From the NCBI GenBank assembly GCA_934567115.1, contig CAKTJA010000015.1, positions 1 to 14,881 on the forward strand: a stretch of DNA of 14,881 nt. Direction: 5' to 3'. Origin of the DNA: an uncultured Oscillospiraceae bacterium. GTDB taxonomy: Bacteria > Bacillota > Clostridia > Oscillospirales > Oscillospiraceae. The position numbers were made by a program, and so were the translations under genes. Below the pieces are notes generated by a model. It was not told the DNA's origin. It ran no database searches and saw only the letters and a list, made by a program, of their open reading frames with translations. Below, piece after piece: positions 5,493-12,737 of this stretch (position 1 is the stretch's first letter; every line of letters begins with the position of its first letter).

Positions 5493-6467
5493 ATGTTTGG
5501 TCAACTGATCGCTACGCTGAAGAAAAGCCCCAAAACCATCGTTTTTACCGAGGGCACGGACCCGCGCATTCTGGAGGCGAGCGCGCGTCTGCTTTCCGGT
5601 AACTTCCTCAAGCCGCTGCTGATCGGCAATCCCGATGAGATCGCCGCCGCAGCGGAGGACGCCGGCTTCAATATTCGCGGCGCGGAGATCGCCGATCCGG
5701 AGAACTATCCCGGAATGGAGGAAATGGTCGCCCACATGGTCGAGCTGCGCAAGGGGAAGATGACCGACGAGCAGTGCCGCGAGGCGCTGCGCAAGGGCAA
5801 CTACTTCGGCACCATGCTCGTCAAGGAGGGGAAGGCCGACTGTCTGCTCGGCGGAGCGACCTATTCCACGGCGGACACCGTCCGCCCCGCGCTTCAGCTG
5901 ATCAAGACCAAGCCGGGCAACAAGATCGTTTCGTCCTGCTTCATTATGGTCCGTCCCTCCGCCTCCGGCGAGAACGAGGTGCTTGCCATGGCGGACTGCG
6001 CCATCAACATCCACCCGAACGAGGACGAGCTGGTTGAGATCTGCAAGGAAACCGTCGCGTGCGCCAAGATCTTCGGCGTCGATCCGAAGGTCGCGTTCCT
6101 GAGCTATTCGACGCTCGGCAGCGGCAAGGGCGAGGATGTGGATAAGATGCACAACGCCTGTGAGAAGGCCCGCGCCGCCATGCCCGAAACGCCCATCGGC
6201 GGCGAGTTCCAGTTTGACGCGGCGGTCTCCCCCGTGGTCGCCAAGACGAAGCACATTTCCGACGGCGTGGGCGGACATGCCAACACCTTCATTTTCCCCG
6301 ACATCAACGCCGGCAACATCGGCTATAAGATCGCGCAGCGCCTCGGCAACTTCGACGCGTACGGCCCGATCCTGCTGGGACTGAACGCGCCCATCAACGA
6401 CCTTTCCCGCGGCTGCAACGCGCAGGAGGTCTATTCGATGGCGATCATCACGGCGGCGCTTGCCTGA
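5493..6467 (+). CDS. pta: Phosphate acetyltransferase
   Basis: A 324-residue single-domain Pta, the usual length for the short bacterial form. Pta interconverts acetyl-CoA plus phosphate with acetyl phosphate plus CoA; with acetate kinase it makes ATP during fermentation. Recognisable blocks are KTIVFTEGTDPRILEASARL at the start, LLGGATYSTADTVRPALQLI in the middle, FLSYSTLGSGKG, GEFQFDAAVSP, and the C-terminal PDINAGNIGYKIAQRLG and APINDLSRGC. The last of these favours Pta over phosphate butyryltransferase. The ATG at 5493 has SD AGGAGGA at a proper distance; the earlier in-frame ATG at 5394 lies upstream of the second promoter and has no SD. The usual partner ackA is not adjacent: the next gene is convergent and unrelated, so pta appears monocistronic. 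Confidence 0.95.
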   Translation: MFGQLIATLKKSPKTIVFTEGTDPRILEASARLLSGNFLKPLLIGNPDEIAAAAEDAGFNIRGAEIADPENYPGMEEMVAHMVELRKGKMTDEQCREALRKGNYFGTMLVKEGKADCLLGGATYSTADTVRPALQLIKTKPGNKIVSSCFIMVRPSASGENEVLAMADCAINIHPNEDELVEICKETVACAKIFGVDPKVAFLSYSTLGSGKGEDVDKMHNACEKARAAMPETPIGGEFQFDAAVSPVVAKTKHISDGVGGHANTFIFPDINAGNIGYKIAQRLGNFDAYGPILLGLNAPINDLSRGCNAQEVYSMAIITAALA

Positions 6468-6484
6468 CGGCGGACGGACAATTT

Positions 6485-6518
6485 TTCGCAGCGATGTAAA
6501 ATTCGCAGCGATGTAAAA
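6485..6518. repeat. Perfect 17-bp tandem duplication after pta
   Basis: The unit TTCGCAGCGATGTAAAA occurs twice without a gap (6485-6501 and 6502-6518), directly before the terminator stem. On the minus strand each unit begins with TTTTACATC, so the duplication also places T-rich sequence after the minus-strand terminator. Confidence 0.9.
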
Positions 6519-6551
6519 ACAGGACCCGGATCGTTCGATCCGGGTCCTGTT
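6518..6551. terminator. Terminator between convergent pta and the flavin-binding protein gene
   Basis: A perfect 15-bp stem (6518-6532 with 6537-6551) with loop GTTC. On the minus strand T-rich sequence TTTTACATC follows, a good terminator for the gene at 6609-7118. The plus-strand tail is poor in T, so it should be weaker for pta. The stem core repeats that at 2588-2613 with one base changed in the loop. Confidence 0.8.
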
Positions 6552-6608
6552 CTGCGCTTTCCGCATTTGTCTGCCGGACTGTGCGCCCATCGGCGGTGCG
6601 CCCGCCGG

Positions 6609-7118
6609 TCAGACCGTTTCGGGCTTTGCCCCGGCGGAGCGGGCGCGCGTCAGCTCGATGGCCTCCTTGCCGGTCATGTGCTCGATGGCGATCTCGACGC
6701 AGCAGAGCGCGTTCCAGTCGCGCTTGATCTCGCTGTCTATGTGCTCGCGGTCATCGCTGTACTTGAGACCGAGCGACCATGCGGCGCGGAGGATCTCATC
6801 CTCCTCCTTCAGCACGCGGGCGCGGCCGAAGACGATCACGCTTTTGAAGTAGGTGGTCAGCTTGTCCGGGACGACGTCGTCCCGTGCGATCACGCAGAAG
6901 GAGACCTTTTCGCACCGGGTAAGCGCGTCCAGCTTGTGCCCGGTCTTCGCGCCGTGAAAGCAGATCTTTCCGTCCTCGTAGACGTAGTTGACCGGCACGG
7001 TGTAGGGATACCCGTCGTCGCCGAGCACGCCGAGCACGCCGGTCTTCCCGGCCTTCAGGATCTCCACGCTCTCCGCCTCGCTGAGCTGCTGGCGGGATCT
7101 TCTCATTTCGCGGAACAT
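6609..7118 (-). CDS. Pyridoxamine 5'-phosphate oxidase-fold, NimA-like flavin-binding protein
   Basis: A 169-residue split-barrel protein. The N-terminal MRRSRQQLSEAESVEILKAG, the block GVLGVLGDDGYPYTVPVNYVYEDGKICFHGA (residues about 27-57) and KTGHKLDALTRCEKVSFCVI match the NimA/pyridoxamine 5'-phosphate oxidase-related family common in anaerobes. Members bind FMN or a related cofactor; some reduce nitroimidazole drugs, but most have unknown substrates, and resistance should not be assumed here. The C-terminal half holds a helical part with HIDSEIKRDWNALCCVEIAIEHMTGKEA, also typical. The ATG at 7118 is well placed after SD GGAGGT. It has its own promoter upstream and a terminator downstream, so it stands alone, divergent from the murT-like gene. 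Confidence 0.85.
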   Translation of the reverse strand: MFREMRRSRQQLSEAESVEILKAGKTGVLGVLGDDGYPYTVPVNYVYEDGKICFHGAKTGHKLDALTRCEKVSFCVIARDDVVPDKLTTYFKSVIVFGRARVLKEEDEILRAAWSLGLKYSDDREHIDSEIKRDWNALCCVEIAIEHMTGKEAIELTRARSAGAKPETV

Positions 7119-7166
7119 AAAAGCACCTCCGTCTTTGATTTGGCTGGCATTCGCCTCTTCTGCAAG

Positions 7167-7194
7167 GATATACCGCCGGACGCGCCGCTGTCAA
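7167..7194 (-). promoter_or_regulatory. Promoter of the NimA-like gene
   Basis: On the minus strand a perfect -35 box TTGACA (7189-7194), a 16-bp spacer and TATATC (7167-7172, four of six) give a start near 7160 and a leader of about 40 bases. Confidence 0.65.
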
Positions 7195-7253
7195 GCCCTG
7201 TCCCGCCGCAGGGCGAAAAATCCAAAATCCCCCTGTTAATTTGCCGGACGGCG

Positions 7254-7262
7254 TGGTATACT
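7254..7262 (+). promoter_or_regulatory. Extended -10 promoter of the murT-gatD-like operon
   Basis: TGGTATACT is an extended -10 element (TG, one base, then TATACT matching five of six). The -35 region is poor (TGTTAA at 17 bp), as is usual for extended -10 promoters. It lies 33 bp before the start codon. Confidence 0.6.
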
Positions 7263-7295
7263 TTTCCTACTTACCGATCGAAAAGAGGGAACACC

Positions 7296-8618
7296 ATGCG
7301 GAAACTTCTGGCTATTCTTGTCTGCAAGCTTGCCCGGGCCGTCGGCAGGCTCGTGGGAAAGGGAAGCTCAATGCCCGGCGCGGCGGCGCTGAAGCTATGT
7401 CCCGACATTCTGCGGCGGGTGGAGCTGCCGCGTCACATCATCGCGGTCACCGGCTCAAACGGAAAAACCTCCACGGTGGAGATGATCGCCGCGATCCTCC
7501 GCGCGGATGGGAAGAACGTCATCTACAACGCGGAGGGCTCCAACCAGATCGAGGGCGTGACCACGCTGATTTTGTCGAACGCGACGCTTTCCGGGCGGGT
7601 GAAGGCGGACGTGCTTCTGCTGGAGAGCGACGAGCGCTATGCGAAATATTCCTTCCGCTTCTTCCACCCCACGCAGTTCGTCATCACCAATCTCTACCGC
7701 GATCAGCTTACCCGAAACGGGCATCCGGAGTGGGTCTACGACGCGCTCGTTCCCGCCATTCACGACGATACGGAGCTGATCCTCAACGCGGACGATCCGC
7801 TCTCAAGCTGCTTCGGCCGCGGTCGCGAGCGGGTCAAGTGGTTCGGGCTTGACCGTTGCTCCGTTTCGACCGACGCGCCGGACGGCGTGTATCACGACGG
7901 CGCGTACTGCCCGGTGTGCCATGCGCCGATGGTCTACGACTATGTACACTACAACCACATCGGCGCGTACCGCTGCACGCGCTGCGGACACCGTAAGCCG
8001 AAAACGGATTATACCGCCACCGCGCTTGACCTTGCCGACGGCGCGCTGACGCTTGACGGGAGCGTGCGCATTCAGCTGGCGTTCCGAAGCATCTATAATG
8101 TATACAACATTCTCGCCGCCTACGCCGTCTGCCGCGAATGCGGCGTGAGCGCGGATACGGTCGCCGGGGTCATAAGCAGCTACGTTCTCAAAAACGGACG
8201 CATGCAGACCTTCCGCCTCGGCGCGCACCGGGGTACGCTGCTGACCAGCAAGCACGAAAACTCCATCGCCTACGACACCAATCTGCGTTATATCGCGCAG
8301 TCCGGGGCGGAGTGCAGCGTGCTTGTCATTGTGGACGCGGTCAGCAGGAAGTATTTTACCAGCGAGACGAGCTGGCTTTGGGACATTGATTTTGATAAGC
8401 TCGACGCGCCGAACGTGCGGCGGGTGATCCTCTCGGGCAGGTACTGCAACGACCTTGCCGTGCGCTTCGGCTTCACGCGCCTTGCGAACTGGGAGGTCGT
8501 TCCCGATATCGCCGAGGCGGCGGCGCGGCTCGCGGCGGACGGTGATGAGGAGCTTTTCGCCGTCACCTGCTTCTCCGACCGGGACAAGCTTCTTGCGCAT
8601 GTGGAAAGGGAGGGCTGA
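7296..8618 (+). CDS. murT: MurT-like Mur ligase subunit (divergent)
   Basis: A 440-residue protein of the MurT family, the ATP-dependent half of the complex that amidates D-glutamate of lipid II. Visible are the P-loop TGSNGKTST (52-60), the block YNAEGSNQIEGVTTLIL, NADDPLSS, a four-cysteine zinc ribbon (C205, C208, C227, C230; CPVCHAPM ... YRCTRCGH) that marks MurT among Mur ligases, and a C-terminal DUF1727-type domain. The C-terminal domain departs from what I recall of canonical MurT: LTSKHENS (316-323) replaces the LxKNPAG motif, and SRKYFTSETSW (350-360) replaces the NDxxADGxDVSW motif, leaving Glu357 where Asp349 of the Staphylococcus aureus protein would lie. The ATG at 7296 follows SD AGAGGGA. 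The gatD-like gene follows four bases after the stop. The family call is firm; the exact substrate is uncertain. Confidence 0.85.
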   Translation: MRKLLAILVCKLARAVGRLVGKGSSMPGAAALKLCPDILRRVELPRHIIAVTGSNGKTSTVEMIAAILRADGKNVIYNAEGSNQIEGVTTLILSNATLSGRVKADVLLLESDERYAKYSFRFFHPTQFVITNLYRDQLTRNGHPEWVYDALVPAIHDDTELILNADDPLSSCFGRGRERVKWFGLDRCSVSTDAPDGVYHDGAYCPVCHAPMVYDYVHYNHIGAYRCTRCGHRKPKTDYTATALDLADGALTLDGSVRIQLAFRSIYNVYNILAAYAVCRECGVSADTVAGVISSYVLKNGRMQTFRLGAHRGTLLTSKHENSIAYDTNLRYIAQSGAECSVLVIVDAVSRKYFTSETSWLWDIDFDKLDAPNVRRVILSGRYCNDLAVRFGFTRLANWEVVPDIAEAAARLAADGDEELFAVTCFSDRDKLLAHVEREG

Positions 8619-8621
8619 GAG

Positions 8622-9356
8622 ATGGATGTGAAGATCCTTCACTTTTATCCGGAGCTGATGAGCCTGTACGGGAGCTATGCCAACGTGTCCGTCGTCCGCC
8701 GCGCGCTGGAGCGGCTGGGGCATTCCGTCCGCGTCGAATATGTCGCCCCCGGCGGACAGGCCGACCTCTCCGATGCCGACTTTCTCTTTGTGGGCGCGGG
8801 GACGGAGCGGGCGCAGAAGGCCGCCCTCGCGGATATTCTCCGCTTTGCGCCGGCGCTGCGGGACGCGGAGGCGCGCGGCGTGACGATGCTTTTTGCCGGA
8901 AATTCGATGGAGCTGCTCGGCCGCTCGATCACGGACCGGGACGGAACGGTTTATCCCGCGCTGGAGCTGGCGGACTTTGTGTCCGTGCAGGGCGGTGAGC
9001 GCTTTACGGGCGACGTTTACGGGCACACGGCGCTTTTCGACGCGCCCGTCGTCGGGTTTATGAACAAGTGCAGCCGCATCACCGGCGTTTCCTCGCCGCT
9101 GCTGCACACGCTGGACATGGGCTTTGGAAACGACGGCCCGTGCGCCCCCGAGGGATTCTGCGGGCGCGGCGTCTTTGCCTCCGAGCTGACCGGTCCGATC
9201 ATGGTCAAAAATCCGCAGCTGCTTCGCACGGTGATCGCGTCGATCCACGCTTCGCGCGGTCTTGAGACTCCGGAGCTCGAGGAGGACCGCTTCATGGTGC
9301 AGAGCTACCGCGTGACGGAGGAGCAGCTTCGCGCCCGCTGCGCGCGGCGCGGCTGA
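8622..9356 (+). CDS. gatD: GatD-like class I glutamine amidotransferase lacking the catalytic Cys and His
   Basis: A 244-residue CobB/CobQ-type amidotransferase-like protein, the length of GatD (about 243), in an operon with the murT-like gene and starting four bases after its stop, with SD GGGAGG. The fold is recognisable from HFYPELMSLYGSYANV (7-22), the nucleophile-elbow region ending MELLG (96-100), LADFVSVQGGERFTGDVYG and TGPIMVKNPQL (190-200). In active GatD the elbow is a CGGYQ-type motif and the catalytic His lies in LHGPLLPKNP. Here the elbow reads FAGNSMELLG (91-100), there is no cysteine before C150, and the His position is Thr190. The frame is intact, so this is not simple decay. 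It should be unable to hydrolyse glutamine by the usual triad. It may instead be a structural partner, channel free ammonia, or serve a different reaction. Confidence 0.85.
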   Translation: MDVKILHFYPELMSLYGSYANVSVVRRALERLGHSVRVEYVAPGGQADLSDADFLFVGAGTERAQKAALADILRFAPALRDAEARGVTMLFAGNSMELLGRSITDRDGTVYPALELADFVSVQGGERFTGDVYGHTALFDAPVVGFMNKCSRITGVSSPLLHTLDMGFGNDGPCAPEGFCGRGVFASELTGPIMVKNPQLLRTVIASIHASRGLETPELEEDRFMVQSYRVTEEQLRARCARRG

Positions 9357-9391
9357 AAGGCGCGGCACGGTCCGCTGGGAGAGAAAAAATC

Positions 9392-9430
9392 AGGCTCCGC
9401 GTACGAAACGATTCCGTACGCGGAGCCTTT
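9392..9430. terminator. Terminator after the gatD-like gene
   Basis: A perfect 14-bp stem (9392-9405 with 9415-9428) and a nine-base loop, 36 bp after the stop. The plus-strand tail is TTCTCCGTGTTTT, only moderately T-rich; the minus-strand tail GATTTTTTCTC is better, so it could also catch transcripts from the minus side. Confidence 0.8.
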
Positions 9431-9504
9431 CTCCGTGTTTTCCCGCACTGCCCTTTCGCGCGTGGGGAAAAGCAGCGTTATCATCAACGGCGTTCCCGCC
9501 CCAT

Positions 9505-9535
9505 AAAAACAAAAAACCCACGCATTCCTGCGTGG
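9505..9535 (-). terminator. Strong terminator of the 25-codon minus-strand gene
   Basis: On the minus strand CCACGCA, loop GGAA, TGCGTGG, then GTTTTTTGTTTTT. The seven-pair stem and long T-run form a classic intrinsic terminator, 14 bp after the small ORF's stop codon. Confidence 0.85.
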
Positions 9536-9548
9536 TTCTGCCGTTCTC

Positions 9549-9626
9549 TCAGCGCTCGCTGATGATCTGCTTTGCACTGCCGAAGATCATGTCGTCGACG
9601 TCAAAGTTCTTGAAGTTTTCAAACAT
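9549..9626 (-). CDS. Uncharacterised 25-residue peptide in a complete small transcription unit
   Basis: A 25-codon ORF with ATG at 9626 and TGA at 9549-9551. The peptide starts MFENFKNFDVDD and ends IISER. Phe lies at positions 2, 5, 8 and 15, the net charge is about -2, and there is no Cys and no obvious signal sequence; the first eight residues could form a helix with one aromatic face. SD AAGGAG (9640-9645) is 13 bases from the ATG, longer than ideal; an in-frame GTG at 9638 is too close to it. A promoter (9666-9694) and a strong terminator (9505-9535) frame the ORF, giving a transcript of about 150 bases. I recognise no family. It could be a regulatory or secreted peptide, or the RNA itself could be the functional product with a chance ORF. 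Confidence 0.6.
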   Translation of the reverse strand: MFENFKNFDVDDMIFGSAKQIISER

Positions 9627-9665
9627 ATTGGTTCTCACGCTCCTTTCCTGATTTGATTTGTCCAT

Positions 9666-9694
9666 ATTCTATCACGGTCCGTCTGTCCGCGCAA
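9666..9694 (-). promoter_or_regulatory. Promoter of the 25-codon gene
   Basis: On the minus strand TTGCGC (9689-9694), exactly 17 bp, then TAGAAT (9666-9671) preceded by TGA, forming an extended -10. Transcription should start near 9659, about 13 bases before the SD. Confidence 0.75.
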
Positions 9695-9823
9695 GAGCAA
9701 AAATCAACATATTACACAAACAAGAAGAAAATAATTTGTGCATAGTGACGTATAGATTTTTCTGTTTCCCGACAAAAGCTTATGATAAAATAATATATTA
9801 AATTTTCTGACCGGGAGTTTTCT
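9695..9823 (+). other. AT-rich leader region of the metallophosphoesterase gene
   Basis: About 130 bp, clearly richer in A/T than its surroundings. Overlapping -10-like boxes TATGAT (9781-9786) and TAAAAT (9786-9791) lie about 35 bp before the start codon, but no -35 box is convincing, so a promoter is likely here without an exact position. CACAAA and TTTGTG (9715-9720 and 9735-9740) form a spaced inverted repeat that may be chance. Confidence 0.4.
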
Positions 9824-10714
9824 ATGGCAAGGCATTCTCACGGAAGGCGGTTCGGGCCGCGCGTTTTTCTACTGCTCACCGCAGCGGCGCTTGCCGCGCT
9901 CATATGGGGGAACGAGAGCATCGAGACCGACGAATACACGCTCCGGTTCCCGGACCTGCCGGACGGCTTCGACGGCCTTCGCATCGTACAGCTCAGCGAT
10001 CTGCACGGCAGACGCTTTGGGAAGGACAACGCGCGGCTGTACGCGTCCGTGCGCGCGGCACAGCCGGACTGCATTTTTCTCACCGGCGATCTGGTCGACC
10101 GCTCGACGGACGATCCGGAGGCATACGCCGCAGAGACCGGCGCCGCGTTGAGCGGCATTGCCCCGGTCTACTATGTTACCGGCAACCACGAGTGGGATCA
10201 CGGCCCTGCGGCGGCGGAGCGCATCAAGCGCGCGCTGCGCGAGAACGGCGTGACGGTGCTCTCCAACGAGTTTGTTCTGCTCGAGCGCGGCGGGGATACG
10301 ATCGTTCTTGCGGGGATCGACGATCCCAACGGCTATGCCGACCAGAAAACGCCGGAGCAGCTTGCGCAGGAGCTTCGCGCCGCGTACGGCGAGACCTTTT
10401 GGTTGCTGCTCGCGCACCGCAACGATCTTTTCAACGGGCGCTACTGCCGGCTTGGCGCAGCCCTTGTTTTCTGCGGTCATGCGCACGGCGGGATTTGGCG
10501 GCTCCCGTTCACCGACGGCGTGATCGACTCCTCGTTCCGCCTCCTCCCCGGCTTTACCGCCGGACCGTACCGCTGCACGGACGCGGACTGCGCGGGGGCG
10601 GAGGTTTTTGTTTCGCGCGGGCTTGGAAATTCCCCGCGCTTTATTCCGCGCATCAACAACCGTCCGCAGACGGCGGTCATTACGCTCAGACAGGGAGGAA
10701 GCGCTTATGCGTGA
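9824..10714 (+). CDS. YkuE-like membrane-anchored metallophosphoesterase
   Basis: A 296-residue calcineurin-like phosphoesterase with one N-terminal membrane segment (about 13-28) after a basic start. The two-metal centre motifs are all present: D-x-H (D59, H61), GD (G88-D89), GNHE (N121, H122), H198, and GHAHGG (H219, H221). The C-terminal block [16 protein letters not shown] is typical of the YkuE/YaeI branch. Substrates in this branch are poorly known; phospholipid or cell-envelope phosphodiesters are plausible because of the membrane anchor. SD GGGAG is six bases before the ATG. The stop overlaps the mnmG start by eight bases, so the two genes are co-transcribed and coupled, although no functional link is known. 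Confidence 0.9.
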   Translation: MARHSHGRRFGPRVFLLLTAAALAALIWGNESIETDEYTLRFPDLPDGFDGLRIVQLSDLHGRRFGKDNARLYASVRAAQPDCIFLTGDLVDRSTDDPEAYAAETGAALSGIAPVYYVTGNHEWDHGPAAAERIKRALRENGVTVLSNEFVLLERGGDTIVLAGIDDPNGYADQKTPEQLAQELRAAYGETFWLLLAHRNDLFNGRYCRLGAALVFCGHAHGGIWRLPFTDGVIDSSFRLLPGFTAGPYRCTDADCAGAEVFVSRGLGNSPRFIPRINNRPQTAVITLRQGGSAYA

Positions 10715-12599
10715 GTATTTTGCCGGCGAATATGAGGTCGCGGTCATCGGCGCGGGGCATGCGGGCATTGAGGCTGCGCTTGCGAGCGCGCGGCTCGGCG
10801 CGCGGACGGTGTGCTTCACCGTCAATCTTGACGCGGTGGGCAACATGCCCTGCAACCCGGCCATCGGCGGAACGGGCAAGGGGCATCTTGTGCGCGAGCT
10901 GGACGCGCTCGGCGGCGAGATGGCGCGGGCCGCGGACGAGGCCTGTATCCAGTACCGTCTGCTCAACCGGGGCAAGGGTCCCGCCGTCTGGTCGCTGCGC
11001 GCGCAGGCAGACCGCAGAACCTATCAGGCCGTGATGAAGCGCACGCTTGAGCGGCAGGAGAATCTGACGCTCCGTCAGGCGGAGATCGTTGCGCTGCGCA
11101 CGGAGAACGGCGCGGTGCGGTCCGTCGTAACCGAGAACGGCGCGGTCTTCGGCGCGCGCTCCGTGATCCTCTGCTCGGGGACCTACCTCGACGGGCGGAC
11201 GATCGTCGGCGAATGCGTGCGCTCCGGCGGACCAGACGGCATGCACGCAAGTCTGCCCCTTGCGCGGCAGCTGCGCGAGCTGGGACTTCCGCTGCGCCGC
11301 TTTAAGACAGGAACGCCGCCGCGCGTCAATGCTCGAAGCGTCGATTTCAGCCGCATGGAGCGGCAGGACGGAGACGCCGAGCCGACGCCGTTCTCCTTTT
11401 CCACGGAGCGCGCGCTCTGCAACCGCGCCGTGTGCTACCTGACCTATACCAACGAGGAGACGCACCGCATCATCCGCGAGAATCTGGACCGCAGTCCCAT
11501 CTACTCCGGAGTGATCGAGGGCGTCGGCCCGCGCTACTGTCCGAGCATCGAGACCAAGGTCGTCCGCTTTGCGGATAAGCCGCGCCACCAGCTTTTTATC
11601 GAGCCGATGGGACTGGACACCGAGGAGCTGTACATTCAGGGCTTTTCCTCCTCCATGCCGGAGGAGGTGCAGCTGCAAATGCTGCACACGGTCGCAGGGC
11701 TGGAGCATGCGGAGATCATGCGCCCTGCCTACGCCATCGAGTATGACTGCATCGATCCAACCGCGCTCGCCCCCACGCTTGAGGTCAAGGCGGTCGGCGG
11801 GCTTTACGGCGCGGGGCAGTTCAACGGCTCCTCCGGATATGAGGAGGCGGCGGTGCAGGGCTTCGTCGCGGGAGTGAACGCCGTGCGGAAGCTTCGGGGC
11901 GAGGCTCCGTTCATTCTCTACCGTGCGGAGAGCTACATCGGCACGCTGATCGACGACCTTGTGACCAAGGGGACGGACGAGCCGTACCGCATGATGACCA
12001 GCCGCAGCGAGTACCGGCTCGTGCTCCGTCAGGACAACGCGGACGAGCGGCTGACGCCGATCGGACATGCGCTCGGCCTTGTTTCGGACGAGCGGCTTGC
12101 CGCCGTTGAGGCGAAGTACGCCGCCGTCGCGCGTGAGATCCGCAGACTGGAGCATACGGGCCTCCCCGCGTCCGCGCCGCTCAACGCCCTGCTGCGCGAA
12201 CGGGGCACGTCCGAGATCGCGGACGGCAGCCCGCTTATTGCCCTGCTGCGCCGTCCGCAGCTGTGCTATGACGATCTGCGCGCGTTCGACGAGGGCTGCG
12301 CCGCGTGTCCGCGCGACGTTGCCGCGCAGGTGGAGATCTCCGTCAAGTACGAGGGGTATATCCGCCGTCAGCAGGCGGCGGTGGACGAGTTCGCGCGGCT
12401 TGAGAGCCGGCTGCTTCCGGAGGATCTGGACTATGCGCGGCTGGAGGGTCTGCGGCTGGAGGCGCGGGAGAAGCTCGGCGCCATTCGGCCGCGCTCGCTC
12501 GGTCAGGCGGGGCGCATCTCCGGCGTGTCCCCGGCGGACATCGCCGCGCTGATGATCCATCTGGAGAGGGAGCCGCGCCGAACGCCGCAGCCGCGCTGA
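10707..12599 (+). CDS. mnmG: tRNA uridine-5-carboxymethylaminomethyl modification enzyme MnmG (GidA)
   Basis: A 630-residue flavoprotein of full family length. With MnmE it installs the carboxymethylaminomethyl group on U34 of certain tRNAs, which supports correct reading of two-fold codon boxes. Visible features: the FAD-binding [16 protein letters not shown] (GxGxxG at 15-20), the block [20 protein letters not shown] with conserved Cys49, [32 protein letters not shown] with the second conserved Cys, and [19 protein letters not shown]. The C-terminal helical [23 protein letters not shown] contacts MnmE and tRNA. SD AGGGAGG is well placed for ATG 10707; the longer open frame upstream lies inside the phosphoesterase gene. 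MnmG genes often neighbour mnmE and rsmG; neither is present here. Confidence 0.97.
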   Translation: MREYFAGEYEVAVIGAGHAGIEAALASARLGARTVCFTVNLDAVGNMPCNPAIGGTGKGHLVRELDALGGEMARAADEACIQYRLLNRGKGPAVWSLRAQADRRTYQAVMKRTLERQENLTLRQAEIVALRTENGAVRSVVTENGAVFGARSVILCSGTYLDGRTIVGECVRSGGPDGMHASLPLARQLRELGLPLRRFKTGTPPRVNARSVDFSRMERQDGDAEPTPFSFSTERALCNRAVCYLTYTNEETHRIIRENLDRSPIYSGVIEGVGPRYCPSIETKVVRFADKPRHQLFIEPMGLDTEELYIQGFSSSMPEEVQLQMLHTVAGLEHAEIMRPAYAIEYDCIDPTALAPTLEVKAVGGLYGAGQFNGSSGYEEAAVQGFVAGVNAVRKLRGEAPFILYRAESYIGTLIDDLVTKGTDEPYRMMTSRSEYRLVLRQDNADERLTPIGHALGLVSDERLAAVEAKYAAVAREIRRLEHTGLPASAPLNALLRERGTSEIADGSPLIALLRRPQLCYDDLRAFDEGCAACPRDVAAQVEISVKYEGYIRRQQAAVDEFARLESRLLPEDLDYARLEGLRLEAREKLGAIRPRSLGQAGRISGVSPADIAALMIHLEREPRRTPQPR

Positions 12600-12630
12600 G
12601 GGCGGGGCAAAACTTTGCGCGCCGCCCCTC
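12598..12630 (+). terminator. Weak hairpin at the mnmG stop codon
   Basis: GAGGGCGG (12598-12605) pairs with CCGCCCCTC (12622-12630) with one bulged C, and an inner GCAA/TTGC extends the structure. No T-run follows, so termination efficiency is doubtful. The structure ends exactly where the ppa -35 box begins. Confidence 0.35.
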
Positions 12631-12659
12631 TTGCAATTGCCGCGCGGACAGATTATAAT
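12631..12659 (+). promoter_or_regulatory. Sigma-A promoter of ppa
   Basis: TTGCAA (12631-12636), exactly 17 bp and a perfect TATAAT (12654-12659). Transcription should start near 12666, giving a leader of about 70 bases. Confidence 0.8.
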
Positions 12660-12737
12660 CCCCATAGGGAAGCCTGTCCGCTTCGATCGTCCGCGCCTCC
12701 GTCGGGGGCGGCTGTGTTTCAGAAAGAGAGGATTGCT

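Noticed and set aside
5478..6590. 370-codon open frame on the minus strand
   Set aside because: Antisense to pta and crosses the pta promoter side and terminator; no motif or SD.
7803..9368. 521-codon open frame on the minus strand
   Set aside because: Antisense to the murT-like and gatD-like genes, which have clear motifs and SD sites; no features of its own.
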